64,000 bases of DNA from the NCBI GenBank assembly GCA_029204225.1, contig CM055096.1, positions 41,910,901 to 41,974,900 on the forward strand, read 5' to 3'. The notes beneath the pieces were generated by a model. The model saw nothing but the letters and a program-made list of their open reading frames with translations. It searched no databases and was not told the origin of the DNA. Source of the stretch: Diphasiastrum complanatum (Eukaryota; Streptophyta; Lycopodiopsida; Lycopodiales; Lycopodiaceae). The position numbers and the translations under genes are program-made. Below, one piece after another: positions 11,526-22,780 of this stretch (its first letter is position 1; each line of letters opens with the position of its first letter).

Positions 11526-12687
11526 TACTCTATGTCAAAAATTGTAAACTCCTGCAACTTTGTCACGAAGAGAAACGAGGTGAAATGAAGCGAATGGTGA
11601 ACATACCTCAGAAATCCTAAAGCACGAAATGAAACAAAATGACACGAAGAAAAACAATTTGCGTTGCCAACTAGCAGCTTGACGAGCGTGGTGTATTGTA
11701 CACCACGCTCAGCTAAAAGAGTGTGGAAAAAGTGGACCTTGAATGGATCCAAACTCCCAAGATACTTGGCTAAGATCTTTGCACAACAAGCTACAAAAGC
11801 TAGAAATGGCAAAGCATTCTAATGCTACCTTTGATACAAATGAACTTGACAAAGCATTCAAGAGACAAAATAAACTAATAAAAGGTACTGATGGTAGCCA
11901 AAAATAGCAGCAAATAGGGCTACCAACAACAACCTATCACTTTTGGAAACCTCTTAAGATCATACACAAAAGCTTGAAGACAATACACAAAGCAATGCTC
12001 TCAATGGAGGAAGAAATTGTGACAATGATCTATTGATCTCTCTCAACAATACAATAAGTTTCACCAACTTGTTCTCCACGAATTTCAGCCTAATATAGGT
12101 GAGTGAGATGACTTTCTCTCCTCTCTCTAGAACTTAGGACCCAAATTTAGGGCACCAGTAGCCTAAAATAGCCAATTTTGGCCTATATGTCCAAATAACA
12201 TGATTTTGGTGTCATTTCGAAGGTCCTAAAGTTTAAGACTTCTTCAACATGAGATATATACTAGAATAAAATTATATAGGCCTCTTTCACAGGTGTGAAA
12301 GGTTAGATCCAAAACTATGTAAAAAAATTGTCAATTTAGGCCTCAAACTAGCTAGAAAATGTTGACAATTTTCACACACCCTCTTCAATTTAACTTGCTA
12401 GTTTTACAACACTACTTTGCTCCAACCTAAGAATGATATCCATCATGATAATAGATCTCTTCTCAAGTGTTCTAATATGTACAATATGAAGTACAACATA
12501 ATTGATATAGATCATAGTGTCCATATAAGATGCTTCACTATTTCTTACATCAATTTCACATAGAATGGTGAACAAGATACATGTAAATCAACATCTTGAT
12601 TTTCCAATAAAACATCAAGGACTTTAAACTTATAAACATCTTCAGATCTTAACCTCTGAAGATACTCCTTCTCAAACACATGATTAA
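11526..12687. other. Non-coding stretch between copia fragments
   Basis: No gene recognised. Short minus-strand ORFs at 11525-11812 and 12390-12575 have no motif I know. A palindrome around 11695 (AGCGTGGTGTATTGTACACCACGCT) is notable as a possible hairpin. Confidence 0.3.
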
Positions 12688-14280
12688 CATGCAGCATGGG
12701 AAAGATTAAAGCAGAAGTACGAAGTGAAGACTGCCGCTTTGGTGATGCATCTTCACAATAATCTGCAATCCATACAATGGGATGGCAACCAGTTGGATCA
12801 GCACGTTGAGAAGATCAGAACGATCTTCGCTCAGCTCGCTGCATCAGGGCATGAACACCAGGTCCCAGCACCACAACAGCTGGTATACTTCATGAAGTCT
12901 CTACTTGCATCATATCAACCATTGAGAATGCTCATACTGAGTCTACCATATATGACATTCGACAAAGCAATCAGTCTTGTCGCTGATGAGGGAGACTGAT
13001 GAGGGACAAAAGAGAAGGACATATTGATCAGGGAAGGAAGAAGAACAAGAACAGGCCTAGATTTGACAAAACGAACACAAAGTCTTCGAGTAGAGGCAAT
13101 GACAATCAACAATCTTCATCCTGTAATCACTGTCACAAACCAGGGTACATAGCCAATAGGTGCTAGTTTAATCCAATGATACATTGCATGCACTGTAAGA
13201 AGAAGGGGCACTCTTCACACGATTGTAGATTCAACCCAAAAAGGAAAAAGAAAGCTGACAAAGCAAATGTTGTAGAGTCATCCAAGGATGCAGACAAAAG
13301 TGATGAAGCTTTCACAGTACTCGATGAAGCTTCAACAAGCTATACTGAACAAGACTATGATGTAGTCATTGATTCAAGAGCAACCTCACACATCACATGC
13401 AACAAAAGAATCTTGATTGACTTCAGAGAACACAAAAACAATAGAGCAGTGATTCTAGGTGATGGGAGCCGACACGATGTCAAGGGCATCGGGACTCTAC
13501 AGTTGCAAACACTGTCAGGTCAGGCAGAGCTGCCAGGAGAACTCTACGTACCTTCACTAAGAAAAGACCTTCTACCAACCTCCAAGATGGCAGATCTTGG
13601 AATTTGAGTTCTATTCAATGGCAATACATGCCGAATGATTGAGAAAATAGCAACCAAATTGCTGACACTTGGATGCAAAGAAGGAAATCTCTACCAAGCC
13701 AAGATAATCAATAATTCTAATAGCATACTAAATGCATCAAAAAATGAAAATCAAATCTGGCACAGAAAAATGTATCATCTGAACATGAGGATCCTCTATG
13801 ACATGATCAAGAAAGACATAGTCACAGGTCTGAAGATATCCAGACCAAATACTGAGTTCTATGAAGCTTGTTAGAAAGGCAAACAATATCGAAATCCATT
13901 CACACATGAGGGAAGAAGAGCCAAAAATGTTCTTGAGCTCATCCACTCAGATATCGGTGGACCGATGAAAGTGGATTCGCTCTCAAGATCGGGGTATTTC
14001 TTCTTGAGTTCATTGATGATTACATCCGGATGACAACGATCTACTACTTGAAGAAAAAATCTGAAGTGTTTGACTCTTTCAAGAAGTTCATGGCATTTTT
14101 AGAGTGACACACCTCAAAGAAGATTCAGATTATCAGATCTGACAATGGAGGTGAGTACAAGAGCACATAATTTTTTAGATTCTGCAAAAAACAGGGGATA
14201 GAGCATCAATTCATTCCTGCGTACACACCCGAATATAATGGTGTCGCAAAAAGAAAAAACATGATGCTAGGATATTTGGG
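12688..14280 (+). pseudogene. Ty1/copia remnant E: gag, protease, integrase core
   Basis: Gag (AAWERLKQKYEVKTAALVMH.., 12690-12999) is followed by two CCHC knuckles near 13130-13215; the first has Tyr for His, while the second (CMHCKKKGHSSHDC) is intact. The protease reads VIDSRATSHIT (DSG changed to DSR) and continues to 13607. GAG-pre-integrase lies at 13635-13874 (IWHRKMYHLN) and the integrase core at 13880-14265 (LELIHSDIGGP, RSDNGGEYKS, PEYNGVAKRKN). It stops there. The missing 3' half may be copia G at 18480-21293. Confidence 0.87.
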
Positions 14281-14470
14281 AGAGAAACACTTCAGCTTTT
14301 CATTTTTGAAGTTTTGCTTCCTTTTTAATTTCTTCCAATTTCTTCATTTTGAAGTTTTTGCCAAAGACTCATTAAAAAAAAAAAACAAACTATCTCAACC
14401 GAGTTCGGGACTCAGAACTCGACCGAGTTAGGACGTGATCAAAACTCAACTGACTAGTAAAATGCTAAAA
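14281..14470. other. AT-rich breakpoint region after copia E
   Basis: Homology to integrase ends at about 14265. The following poly-T and poly-A rich DNA has no coding signal and leads into a minisatellite. Confidence 0.3.
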
Positions 14471-14635
14471 TCTTGACCGAATTTTTTGGAGACCATCTCG
14501 ACCAAATTTTTTCGAGACCATCTCGACCGAATTTTTTTGAAGACCATCTCGACCGAATTTTCGAACAGCATCTTGACCGAGTCTTTTGAACACCATCTCG
14601 ACTGAGTCTTTTCAACACAATCTCGACCGAGTCTT
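14471..14635. repeat. Minisatellite, about 25-bp unit, about 7 copies
   Basis: Units start CTCGACCGA (variants CTTGACCGA, CTCGACTGA), continue with a T-rich run and end GAAGACCAT or CAACACCAT. The first units have long T runs; later units carry GTCTTTT in place of ATTTTTT. A related CTCGACCGAGTTAGG lies just upstream at about 14418. Confidence 0.88.
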
Positions 14636-15156
14636 AGTTGAATACCACAATTGTTGACGAGCACAAGATGTCTGATAACCTCTAGTGTCTTTTACGACCT
14701 TGTCATGCATATACACACTAACCATGGATAAGAAATGACAAGCATGCACGTCTCATGATCACTGACCTTATTGGCGTGTACCCCTTGCACGGGCCCTACC
14801 TTACACAGTTCAAAGACCACATCCCTATAGTGAAGGGCTTAAAACACACTTCAAGCCATATCATGGACCTAGAACACAAAGTTGGCCCTAGGCTTTTAAG
14901 GCAGCCGGATGTGCCCTTACAAGTCATAAACTACACCCTAGGGGTCTGAAGGCACAATCCCAAAGGTTAAAGATAGTAACCTAGAACTAAAGACAATGCC
15001 TTAACCATTGTTGGTGCCCCAAGCCATACAGCAACTCCTCCTTGCAGCCGTACCTCTGAGAGCTTGGAAAACTCTCATCGGCTCGGGAGCATGGGGTAAC
15101 AAAGAAGGCCCACAAGATTGGATGTGGCGGAGGAACCTTTGTTACTCACGTAGGGC
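14636..15156. other. Non-coding, moderately GC-rich stretch
   Basis: A 64-codon plus-strand ORF at 14755-14949 has no recognisable motif. Nothing else is seen. Confidence 0.25.
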
Positions 15157-15693
15157 CTAACCACCATCAGACGTGGTGCCCCTTGACCCTTTTAGGACTT
15201 TTTGGTTGGACCAATCCCCAGTCGAAAAAGGACCTAACAAGTACATCAGTTGCTGCGGTATTGGGACTTCATGCTCTTGTCCGGATGTAGAGAGCTGAGT
15301 GAAGATCGTTTTGATCTTGTCAAACATGCTAATCCAGCTCGTTGCCATCCCATCACAACTTTGTAGCTAATTGTGGAGGTGCATCACTGATGCAATTGTC
15401 CTCACTTCGTACTTCTACTTTAGTTTCTCCCACGCTTCATGGTTGCTTTCGGTGTTTTCAATCTGCATGAGGATTTTTTCATTTAAGGAGGATACAATGA
15501 TCGCCATTGCGTGCTCATCCTTCCTTATCCATTTTACTCTCCTTGGGTCTTCCTATGAAGGCTTTTGTTCTGTGAGATCGATCACTGACCATACCCCTTC
15601 ACTCTTTAAGAGTGTTTTCATCTTGAACTTCCATACGCGATAATTTGCGCCATCAAGGTTGATTGCAATCCTAACTTGAATTGTAATAGCCAT
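15157..15693 (-). pseudogene. Ty1/copia remnant F: gag N-terminus
   Basis: The minus-strand ATG at 15693 opens MAITIQVRIAINLDGANY, then KTLLKSEGVWSVI, EHAMAIIVSSLNEKIL and AWEKLK*KYEVRTIASVMHLH, a UBN2-type copia gag. TAG stops interrupt it at about 15553, 15358 and 15310. It continues to IPQQLMYLL and ends at about 15243, where homology stops. It is related to copia E gag (both share KYEV.T..VMHLHN and EH.VP.PQQL) but lies in the opposite orientation. Confidence 0.88.
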
Positions 15694-15711
15694 ATTGTAC
15701 CTAATGAATCC

Positions 15712-15723
15712 GCTCTGATACCA
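15712..15723 (-). promoter_or_regulatory. Primer-binding site of copia F (initiator tRNA-Met type)
   Basis: The minus strand reads TGGTATCAGAGC, the standard plant retrotransposon primer site complementary to the 3' end of initiator tRNA-Met. It lies 18 bases upstream of the gag ATG, which fixes the orientation and places the 5' LTR immediately to the right. Confidence 0.9.
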
Positions 15724-16130
15724 TGTCTTAATCTGTCAGCAAGGGTGCGCCTATTCTTTGCCAGAAGTGCGCTACACTACTCACTACATTACAAGACCTA
15801 AATGCGCGGCTATCAATCACAAAACTGTAGCAATCAACCGGACAATGCTTAGATGCAATGCAAAAATCACAACTGGAAGAATAGAATGTAATTTGTATTT
15901 TGATTTGTTTTAGAGTGAGTCGGCAGTGTCTCGCTCATTGGCGGCCTGACGGTCCTCTTACAATGTTGTATTTGCTTCTCTGCAGATCTCTATGCTATTG
16001 CTCGCATTGCATACATTCTACTGATTTCTGATGTATACTTCTGTCCCACCAGGTGGGATTACAAGATAGATTAACTATTCATTACAAGAGAGGATTACAC
16101 TAAATCATTGGTTAAACATCCATCTAGTAA
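15724..16130 (-). repeat. Probable 5' LTR of copia F (ends unresolved)
   Basis: By position, the DNA upstream of the primer site should be the LTR. The minus strand near its inner end reads CCCTTGCTGACAGATTAAGACA before the primer site. A possible outer start is TGTAATCCCACC near 16060. I could not pair it with a 3' LTR. Confidence 0.4.
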
Positions 16131-17441
16131 TGTTACTTTTACGGCGGAGTGTGACAACTTGGAAGCTTCACGCCGGACGGGTTGGAGGCCGATAGTTCGG
16201 CTTGCCCGAAGAGCTATGGTCTTGATAGTCCACCTTCAGCTCTTGTTTGGGGGTCCGACAAATTCGGTGTCAATGACTGCCGATATGTTGGCCCCTTCAG
16301 GGAATGCTAAAGAATGGTTGCATGAGTTCACCATTTCCAACATAATCTCATGCATCACAGTCACATGAGTTCGATGTCCTCGACTCAGTTGGACCTAACT
16401 AGATTATTCATTCTAGCACTTACATATGTATGCTTATTGATTATTCATTCTAGCATATATATATGTATGCTTATTTAATTTGTAATATATTTCTATACTT
16501 GGACCATTTACGTATGACTATATTGTTAATCCTAATTGTCTTTCATACGTATATTTGTGATTTTTTTAATAACAATTACAAAAAAATGATTTTGCTTACC
16601 AACTTCATAGAAATGGTGCAAAAAACTCTTGGGTTGGATGGAGTCAATTTTTACGGTAGAATGGAGCCAACATACTGGTTCCATTCTGTCCTAATTTTTT
16701 TTTTAAATTCTTGTGCCCTCGGAATAATTGTCAGAAAATTGTTCTGTATAGTCCTCAAAATAACTCTTTGTTAGCAGGGGTCAAATATCTTAGATACCTT
16801 GGTCCCCATTGGATATTTCTAGGAACCTCAAAATAACCCTCGAAAATTACTATACGTTAATAGTGTAAAAATCCTCTTTTATTCCTCGGGGCCCAACTGA
16901 AATTTTGAGGGTCCGTTATCAAGGGATCTACCATTAGATATACCGTTGTAAAAGGGATTTTTTTTTTGGCTTCAAAGAAGCCTCGGTATTAGGGTCAAAA
17001 ATGTTCTAAAATGTTATAGTGATTGATTTCATGGATGATGGAGATTTTGGACTTAACCCTACTTCTGAAGCCTTTCAAATTTGACCTACTATAGCTATAT
17101 ATAGCTGAATACTTCACCATTTTGGTAGTTGATGCACATACCTCATTTTGGTGATGATATTGGAGGAGGGAGATTGATCTCTACATTGTGTAAAATTTTT
17201 GCATTTGTTTTGCTTATGTGAATGATGATTATGACTTTTTATTTATGCATCATTATTAATGTTATGCTCTCTAATATTTGACATTATTACAAGTCAAGAC
17301 AAGTTCTTCATGATATTTGAACCATTTGAAGACAAGAAAGTTTGAGATTTGACAAGAGAGACAAGCTCTACAAATCATCAAAATAAACGTGTCAATTGAA
17401 CTCATTATGTAGTTGAAGAGAGCCACTACAACAAATGAGGT
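16131..17441. other. Non-coding, AT-rich
   Basis: An 86-codon ORF at 16108-16368 and a 103-codon ORF at 16463-16774 have no known motif and look random. A TA-rich tandem (CATATATATATGTATGC) recurs near 16424 and 16454, marking a small duplication of GATTATTCATTCTAGCA. Confidence 0.3.
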
Positions 17442-17864
17442 TTGGGACACATCACGTGGACAACAAGCAAAGATCCAAGTTCATTATGGAAGGGTGTGCT
17501 TATTTACATAAAGGTTGTCGAACAATCATCAAGTTCAATGTTTTATTGTGGTGAATATGTTCATTGTGCAAGTGAATGCTTTATGAGACATAGAGAGACA
17601 ACTATTAGTTGTTGTAATCAAAGCGATAGCACTAATAATGTTAGTGATGACACTACCAAGGATGATGGTGATTTGATTTGCATTGATGACGACATGCTTA
17701 GCCTTGGAGGTAATATGTCTAGCCTTACATCTTGTGTTGATTATTTTGATCCAAGTTGGATGGATTCCATTGGTAGGATCAACGATGTCATTTTTTCATC
17801 AAGAAATGATGTATGTGTCTTAGAAGCATGTACTTCAAGCACACATGACAATATAAACAAGTAA
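17442..17864 (+). CDS. Unrecognised ORF with a zinc-knuckle-like motif, possible gag relic
   Basis: A 140-codon ORF. Near residues 34-47 it reads MFYCGEYVHCASEC, the spacing of a CCHC knuckle with the first Cys replaced by Met. The rest is acidic and Ser-rich (DDTTKDDGDLICIDDD). The knuckle-like motif and the surrounding retrotransposons suggest a gag-derived fragment, but no homologous domain is recognised. It could also be a chance ORF. Confidence 0.3.
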   Translation: MGHITWTTSKDPSSLWKGVLIYIKVVEQSSSSMFYCGEYVHCASECFMRHRETTISCCNQSDSTNNVSDDTTKDDGDLICIDDDMLSLGGNMSSLTSCVDYFDPSWMDSIGRINDVIFSSRNDVCVLEACTSSTHDNINK

Positions 17865-17896
17865 ATGGTCTTTATGTATCAAGAAATGGTCACGGT

Positions 17897-18136
17897 ATGG
17901 AGGATTATGGAGAAGAGTTTGACTTATCATGGTTTGATCTTGTTTTAGCTCAAGATGTCAAACAAGATGTGATTTATGATGTTTTGGCTTACATCCCATC
18001 TTTTCCATATTTGAAACAGTTCATTAATATTAGAGAAGGATTACCTCTAATGCGGTTGCATGGAAGAGATGATGGATCTATGCTAAGTTCTTCATCGTGT
18101 CATGATACTAGAGAGCAAATCCACCGCTATATATAG
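17897..18136 (+). CDS. Unrecognised short ORF downstream of the knuckle-like ORF
   Basis: A 79-codon ORF 32 bases after the preceding one in another frame, acidic at the start (MEDYGEEFDLSWFDLV). The two may be parts of one decayed reading frame separated by an indel. No domain recognised. Confidence 0.22.
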   Translation: MEDYGEEFDLSWFDLVLAQDVKQDVIYDVLAYIPSFPYLKQFINIREGLPLMRLHGRDDGSMLSSSSCHDTREQIHRYI

Positions 18137-18479
18137 TGGATTTTAGGGCTTTGGCCTCAAATCCTATTGGCCAATTTCCACCCCCCTTATTATTGGAAAT
18201 TCAAATTTTTGGGGGAGCCCTTTTTATTCACTAACTTGACTATTAGGCCTTGAGACATTAAAAGTCCCGCAAAAAGGCCTAAAGTCCTTTTATTAACTTC
18301 TAACTAATCAAATAACTATGTAACCATCGGGTTGGACTTACACATGCAGGTTGCCAAATCCTTCTCATGTATTAACTAGAATTAGGATTGCCTTGGGATC
18401 CACAAACCCTCCAACACTAATTATTCTTCATAGGAATAAATTTGTAGAGACATCGTCAATCAAAGCTTAAATTTTGTGG
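18137..18479. other. Non-coding gap
   Basis: TATA-like CTATATATAG at 18129 and AT-rich DNA; no gene or clear LTR ends. Confidence 0.25.
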
Positions 18480-20518
18480 TCCACTACTTTCGGTTGCTTT
18501 AGATGCACTGTCTGATGATGTTTAGACTGGGTTCAGACCCTCAATCAAACATTTAAAAGTATTTGGATGCACAACTTATGCTCATATTGGCAAAGGACAA
18601 AAGAAAGAAACTAGATGAGCATTCTTTTAAAACTATTTTTATTGGCTATTGCAATTCTGATGGAAGGTACACTGTATAACATAGATACCTGTAAAGTTTT
18701 CACTAACAGGGATGTGACTTTTATCGAAGATCAATTTATTGATTTGAAGGACAAGGGACAAATGTAGTCCACAATTTCTGCTCCGACAACTGACTCTTCT
18801 CAGAAGGCAATTTCCATTCCTTCTTGTAGTCAACCTATACAGTCAGATCCATAAGAAGATGGAGAGACTGCAGCTCAAGAGCAATCAATGTGTCTGACAT
18901 GTCCGACACAACCAACACAACCGACAAGAAGTCGGACTTCACAACCAAAAGCTTCAACTAGGAGATCATCAATCTCAGCCTGTTCGATATACTGATGAAT
19001 TTGCTCACTATTCTATCAGTTGAGGAACCTTTGTCACGGGCTGACTTAGATCTTTGGAAAGAAGCAATGGACAAAGAGTTCAATTCACTGTTGAGGAACA
19101 ACACTTGGACTGTCACCGACTGGCTAGCAAATAGAAAGATTATCGACTACAAATGGATCTTTAAGATCAAATACAAAGTAGACGGGAGCATCGACAAAAG
19201 AAAAGATCGACTTGTGGAAGGGGATTTTCACAAATTCCCAACATCAACTACTTCGAGACCTTCAGCCCAGTTGTCAAGCACACTTCTATTCGACTCCTAC
19301 TTTCTTATGCTACTGTAGCAAATCTTGAGGTGCATCAAATGGATGTACAAACTGCATTCCTCAATGGAGTTATCGAGGAGGACATCTACATGATCCAGTC
19401 AAAAGGCTACATCCTCAATGGTCGTGAAGTCCATGTATGCAAAATCCACAAATCTTTGTACAGTCTGGAACAATCTTCCAGAGCATGGGTTCATCAAATC
19501 AACACGTTCTTGATTAATGATGGATTCCAATCTAGCTCTACAAACTGTAATGTGTATTACAAAGCTATTAATCGATTCTTTGTCATCATGACACTTTATG
19601 CAGATGATACGTTGTTGTTTGGCAACAATATTGCTTTGACAAAGGATACAAAGAGGATGTTGTCCCAAAAATTCAAAATGATAGATCTTGGAGAGGCTCA
19701 CTATTGTCTCGAGATTCAGATCCACAGAGACAGAAGTCAAAGACTTCTCTATATCACCAAGCAGAGGTACTTTTATAACTTGTTGATGAAGTTCACTTTT
19801 ATGAATTGCAAGCCTGTACATAATCCTATGGATCCAGGTCTCAGATTATCCAAGGAACAGTGCCCTCATACCAATGAGGAGAAGGCAGAAATGAAGAGGT
19901 ATCCATACCAATGTATGCAATGATCTCGATCAGGCCAGATCTTGCATACGCCATCAGTTCCTTGAGTCAGTACATGACCAATCCTAGCATGATCCATTGG
20001 AAAGCTCTTTTAAGAGTAATCACATATGTACGAGCTACTATGGACCTATGCATCTACTATGGTGATGGAGATCCATCCGATATCCATACTGTTTATGGAT
20101 ATATAGATGCAAATTGGGCAGGTGATATCGACACCAGAAAATCAACTTCTGAATATGTTTTTCTGTTCAACAATGGTCTAACATCTTGGAATAGTCGTAA
20201 GCAGACCTCCATTGCAATGTCTTCCACAGAATCTGAGTACATTGCAGTCTCTCAAGCTACCAAAGAGGCAATCTAGTTGAGAAATTTACTATTTGATATT
20301 GGTCTCAGTCTGCTCCAACAATGATACACTCTGATAATCAGAGTGCTATTGCATTATCCATCAATCCTAGATTTCACTCTACATTATAAGGAGCATAATA
20401 ATCAGCAAGGAGGTGAGTCTAAAAGTTTGCAAAACCCAGTACATGGTAGCTGACATATTTACAAAGGGCTTGAATCAGGAAGCACACAAGAATTTTTGTG
20501 CTATGCATTCAAAGATCC
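18480..20518 (+). pseudogene. Ty1/copia remnant G: integrase end, RT, RNase H
   Basis: It begins in the integrase C-terminus (HLKVFGCTTYAHIGKGQ near 18550; IFIGYCNSDGRYT), then a degenerate linker, then RT from 18995 (LWKEAMDKEFNSL, YKWIFKIKYKVDG), MDVQTAFLNGVIEEDIYM at about 19340, the catalytic box as YADD near 19600, and RNase H (RPDLAYAISSLSQYM; DANWAGDIDTRKSTS; SSTESEYIAVSQATKEAI). A TAG then interrupts at 20276 where the family has Trp. The tail ADIFTKGLNQE is still readable. Frameshifts are frequent. Confidence 0.9.
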
Positions 20519-20532
20519 AAATTAAGGGGGGG
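20519..20532 (+). promoter_or_regulatory. Polypurine tract of copia G
   Basis: The purine run AATTAAGGGGGGG sits directly before the TG of the 3' LTR and after the RNase H tail, the expected plus-strand primer position. Confidence 0.85.
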
Positions 20533-21293
20533 TGTTGGATTTCTATCCTCTCCATCCCTTTCTCTCTCCACTAATCTAGATCCATTTATTTTATTGTTGT
20601 AAATATTCTTACAGTCTACAAAAATACAAGGAAATTCGATGACAGTCTGCATCGACATGCCCAACATCGACTTTTCCTGACAAATGGTTTTGGGCCCAGC
20701 CTCAACATCAAAGTCCTCAACATCCATGTCATCGCCTTCCTCAACATCGAAGTCTCCGACTTCGACGTCTGATCAAAGGGAAGCTATGACTTCTTCGACA
20801 TCGAAGTCTGCGATGTGTGCTCAAGGGAAGTTACGAAGTCCTCGACTTCCACGTCATCTGCATCGAAGTCTCCAACTTCGACGTCTGATCAAAGGGAAGC
20901 TACGGAGTCCTCGACTTCCACGTCATCAACTTCATCGACATCGAAGTTTTTCAAACGTCAATGTCATCTATTTGGCAGCTCACCAGTACATTTGTCACAA
21001 CCGGACAGATTCTCCAACTGAATCAGATATTGTCCGAGTGCAACTGCCAATAGCACGTAGTGCCTTAATCCTGTTTGTAAATCGCACATTAATCATTCTT
21101 TTAATAGGTTAGCCATGTGTATATATACAACTACTTATTAGTTGCTACGGTTAAGCTCCATGAACACTAAATTAGAGCACAATAGTTTTGATCTTCCTCT
21201 CTATTATTATAGAGTATTATTTCAGGAAGATCGCGGCTCTATTCAGCATTCAAACTGTATTCTCTTCACGACTGAATCATTCTTATTCCAACA
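20533..21293 (+). repeat. 3' LTR of copia G, 761 bp
   Basis: It starts TGTTGGA and ends TCCAACA, a perfect 7-base inverted pair, immediately after the polypurine tract. A TATA-like GTGTATATATACAAC lies at about 21116. The U3 part contains a Ser/Thr-coding-looking minisatellite. No second copy of this LTR was noticed in the window. Confidence 0.88.
20700..20948. repeat. Minisatellite in the U3 of the copia G LTR
   Basis: A 116-base higher-order unit is repeated: TCGAAGTCTCCGACTTCGA at 20747 and a near-identical copy at 20863, each followed by CGTCTGATCAAAGGGAAGCTA. Inside are shorter CATCGAAGTC and TCGACTTCCACGTCATC motifs. Many copies contain self-complementary GAAGTC/GACTTC pairs. Confidence 0.85.
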
Positions 21294-22780
21294 GTCTAAG
21301 TTGTGAATGTCGTCTTGAATGCTCATTTTCATTCATGTTTAGAGTGCTTCATACTAGCAGATTAATTGTTTTGTAGATTTTATCATTTTGTATGACCGAT
21401 AGCACTACTCAATTTTTGCTCTGATAACTGCATTTGATGCAACGCTTTCGCAAAGCTAAATTCTGTAGTCAAGGTAATTTGTGCATGGCTAGGGAATAAA
21501 CTTAGTCGATCTAGCAACTTCGAAGCTGTAATCAATCAGGTAGGACAGACTTCGAGACTTCGAAGTTGGTCTGATTACTAAATCGATAGACTTAGTTTCA
21601 TGCATTGAGGATTCCCTACTGCTTCTTTTGTTGCAACAGGCATTGAAGGTTGATCCACCTGTCGAATCCCAGCATATGAGAGGAGAACAAAAGAAAGCCA
21701 GATGATCACAAGAAATAAATAGCACCTTGTAGTTAAGAATAAATTTTTTTTGTAACGATTGGCTATCAAGAATAGATAAACTTGATGTTCCTAAGGTGAC
21801 TATGATCATAAAATTAAGGATGATGCCTAATCCTTTCACCTTAGATTCCCTTAAGTGATGTTTATGTGTGTTTGTTACGTTTGTTGCCATATGGATAAAC
21901 TATTGTCATGATTTTCTAAAGCTTGACATGTATTTCCTACATGATTTTCAAAACAAAATCTAGATCTACTTTTAACGTTTTAAATTGCAATTCCTTTTTG
22001 ACAAGAGAACTCCGGTAACATTTGAACATGCTTATAACAAAGCTTATCGTAATATTTGGACCATATTGTTTGGTTGATTGAATGATTATGACTTTACAAA
22101 TAAAAGATCTCGTCCTCCAATAGGGGGCATGGTGGTGAACACTATTGGCTAAGAGTTTCACTCCCAATATTTCTATCCTCTAATATGCTAAGAGTTTCAC
22201 ATTAGTTAGTATACAAGAGATACAAGATAACAAACAAATTCAACAATTTTCAATTTGTCTCGAGCTCTTAACATATAATCTTCGTCCCCTTAATAACCCA
22301 AACAAAATCCTTGGGCAAAATTTTGGTGAGATGGCTTGAAACTCTTACTTTCAGACTCTTCATGACGTCGTGACTCGGTCATTTTGAGCAAAGGATCTAA
22401 TAATTATCAATCAAAAGCTTTTTGCACGGTCCACGATACTAATGTGGGAGCAACGTATTTTGCACCACCATTGCCATGGCAGTGGTGGTGAAGTGCTCAT
22501 CTAATGGAGATGGCCAATGATAGCACTCTACAACAATGTTGTTATTGCCCACCCTTTAGATATGTGGCCATGGCCATGGCATTTGGTGGTGTGGAGTACA
22601 CTCTCCCCAACTTCACTATTTCCAAATCTTATGAGTTGTAGCTAGTATATATGTCATACATGCAGGTGATAAATAGTCACAAACTTACACAGCTTTGTTG
22701 GGCTTCTTTTGTGGATGCAAGCCTCAATTTCTCATAAATGTATATGTCAACCTGCACAGATAAGAGACGGTGGCACACTT
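21294..22780. other. Intergenic, no gene seen
   Basis: AT-rich DNA between the copia G LTR and the coiled-coil gene. A near-palindromic CACCACCATTGCCATGGCAG at about 22461 is shared with 29489. Duplicated GCTTTGCTGGGCTTCTTTTGTG at 22691 and 22784 overlaps the stop codon of the coiled-coil gene. Confidence 0.4.

Noticed and set aside
14471-14635. CRISPR-like regular repeats
   Set aside because: Units are directly adjacent without unique spacers, and the window is eukaryotic; it is a minisatellite.
19399-19821. 140-codon minus-strand ORF
   Set aside because: Antisense of copia G reverse transcriptase.
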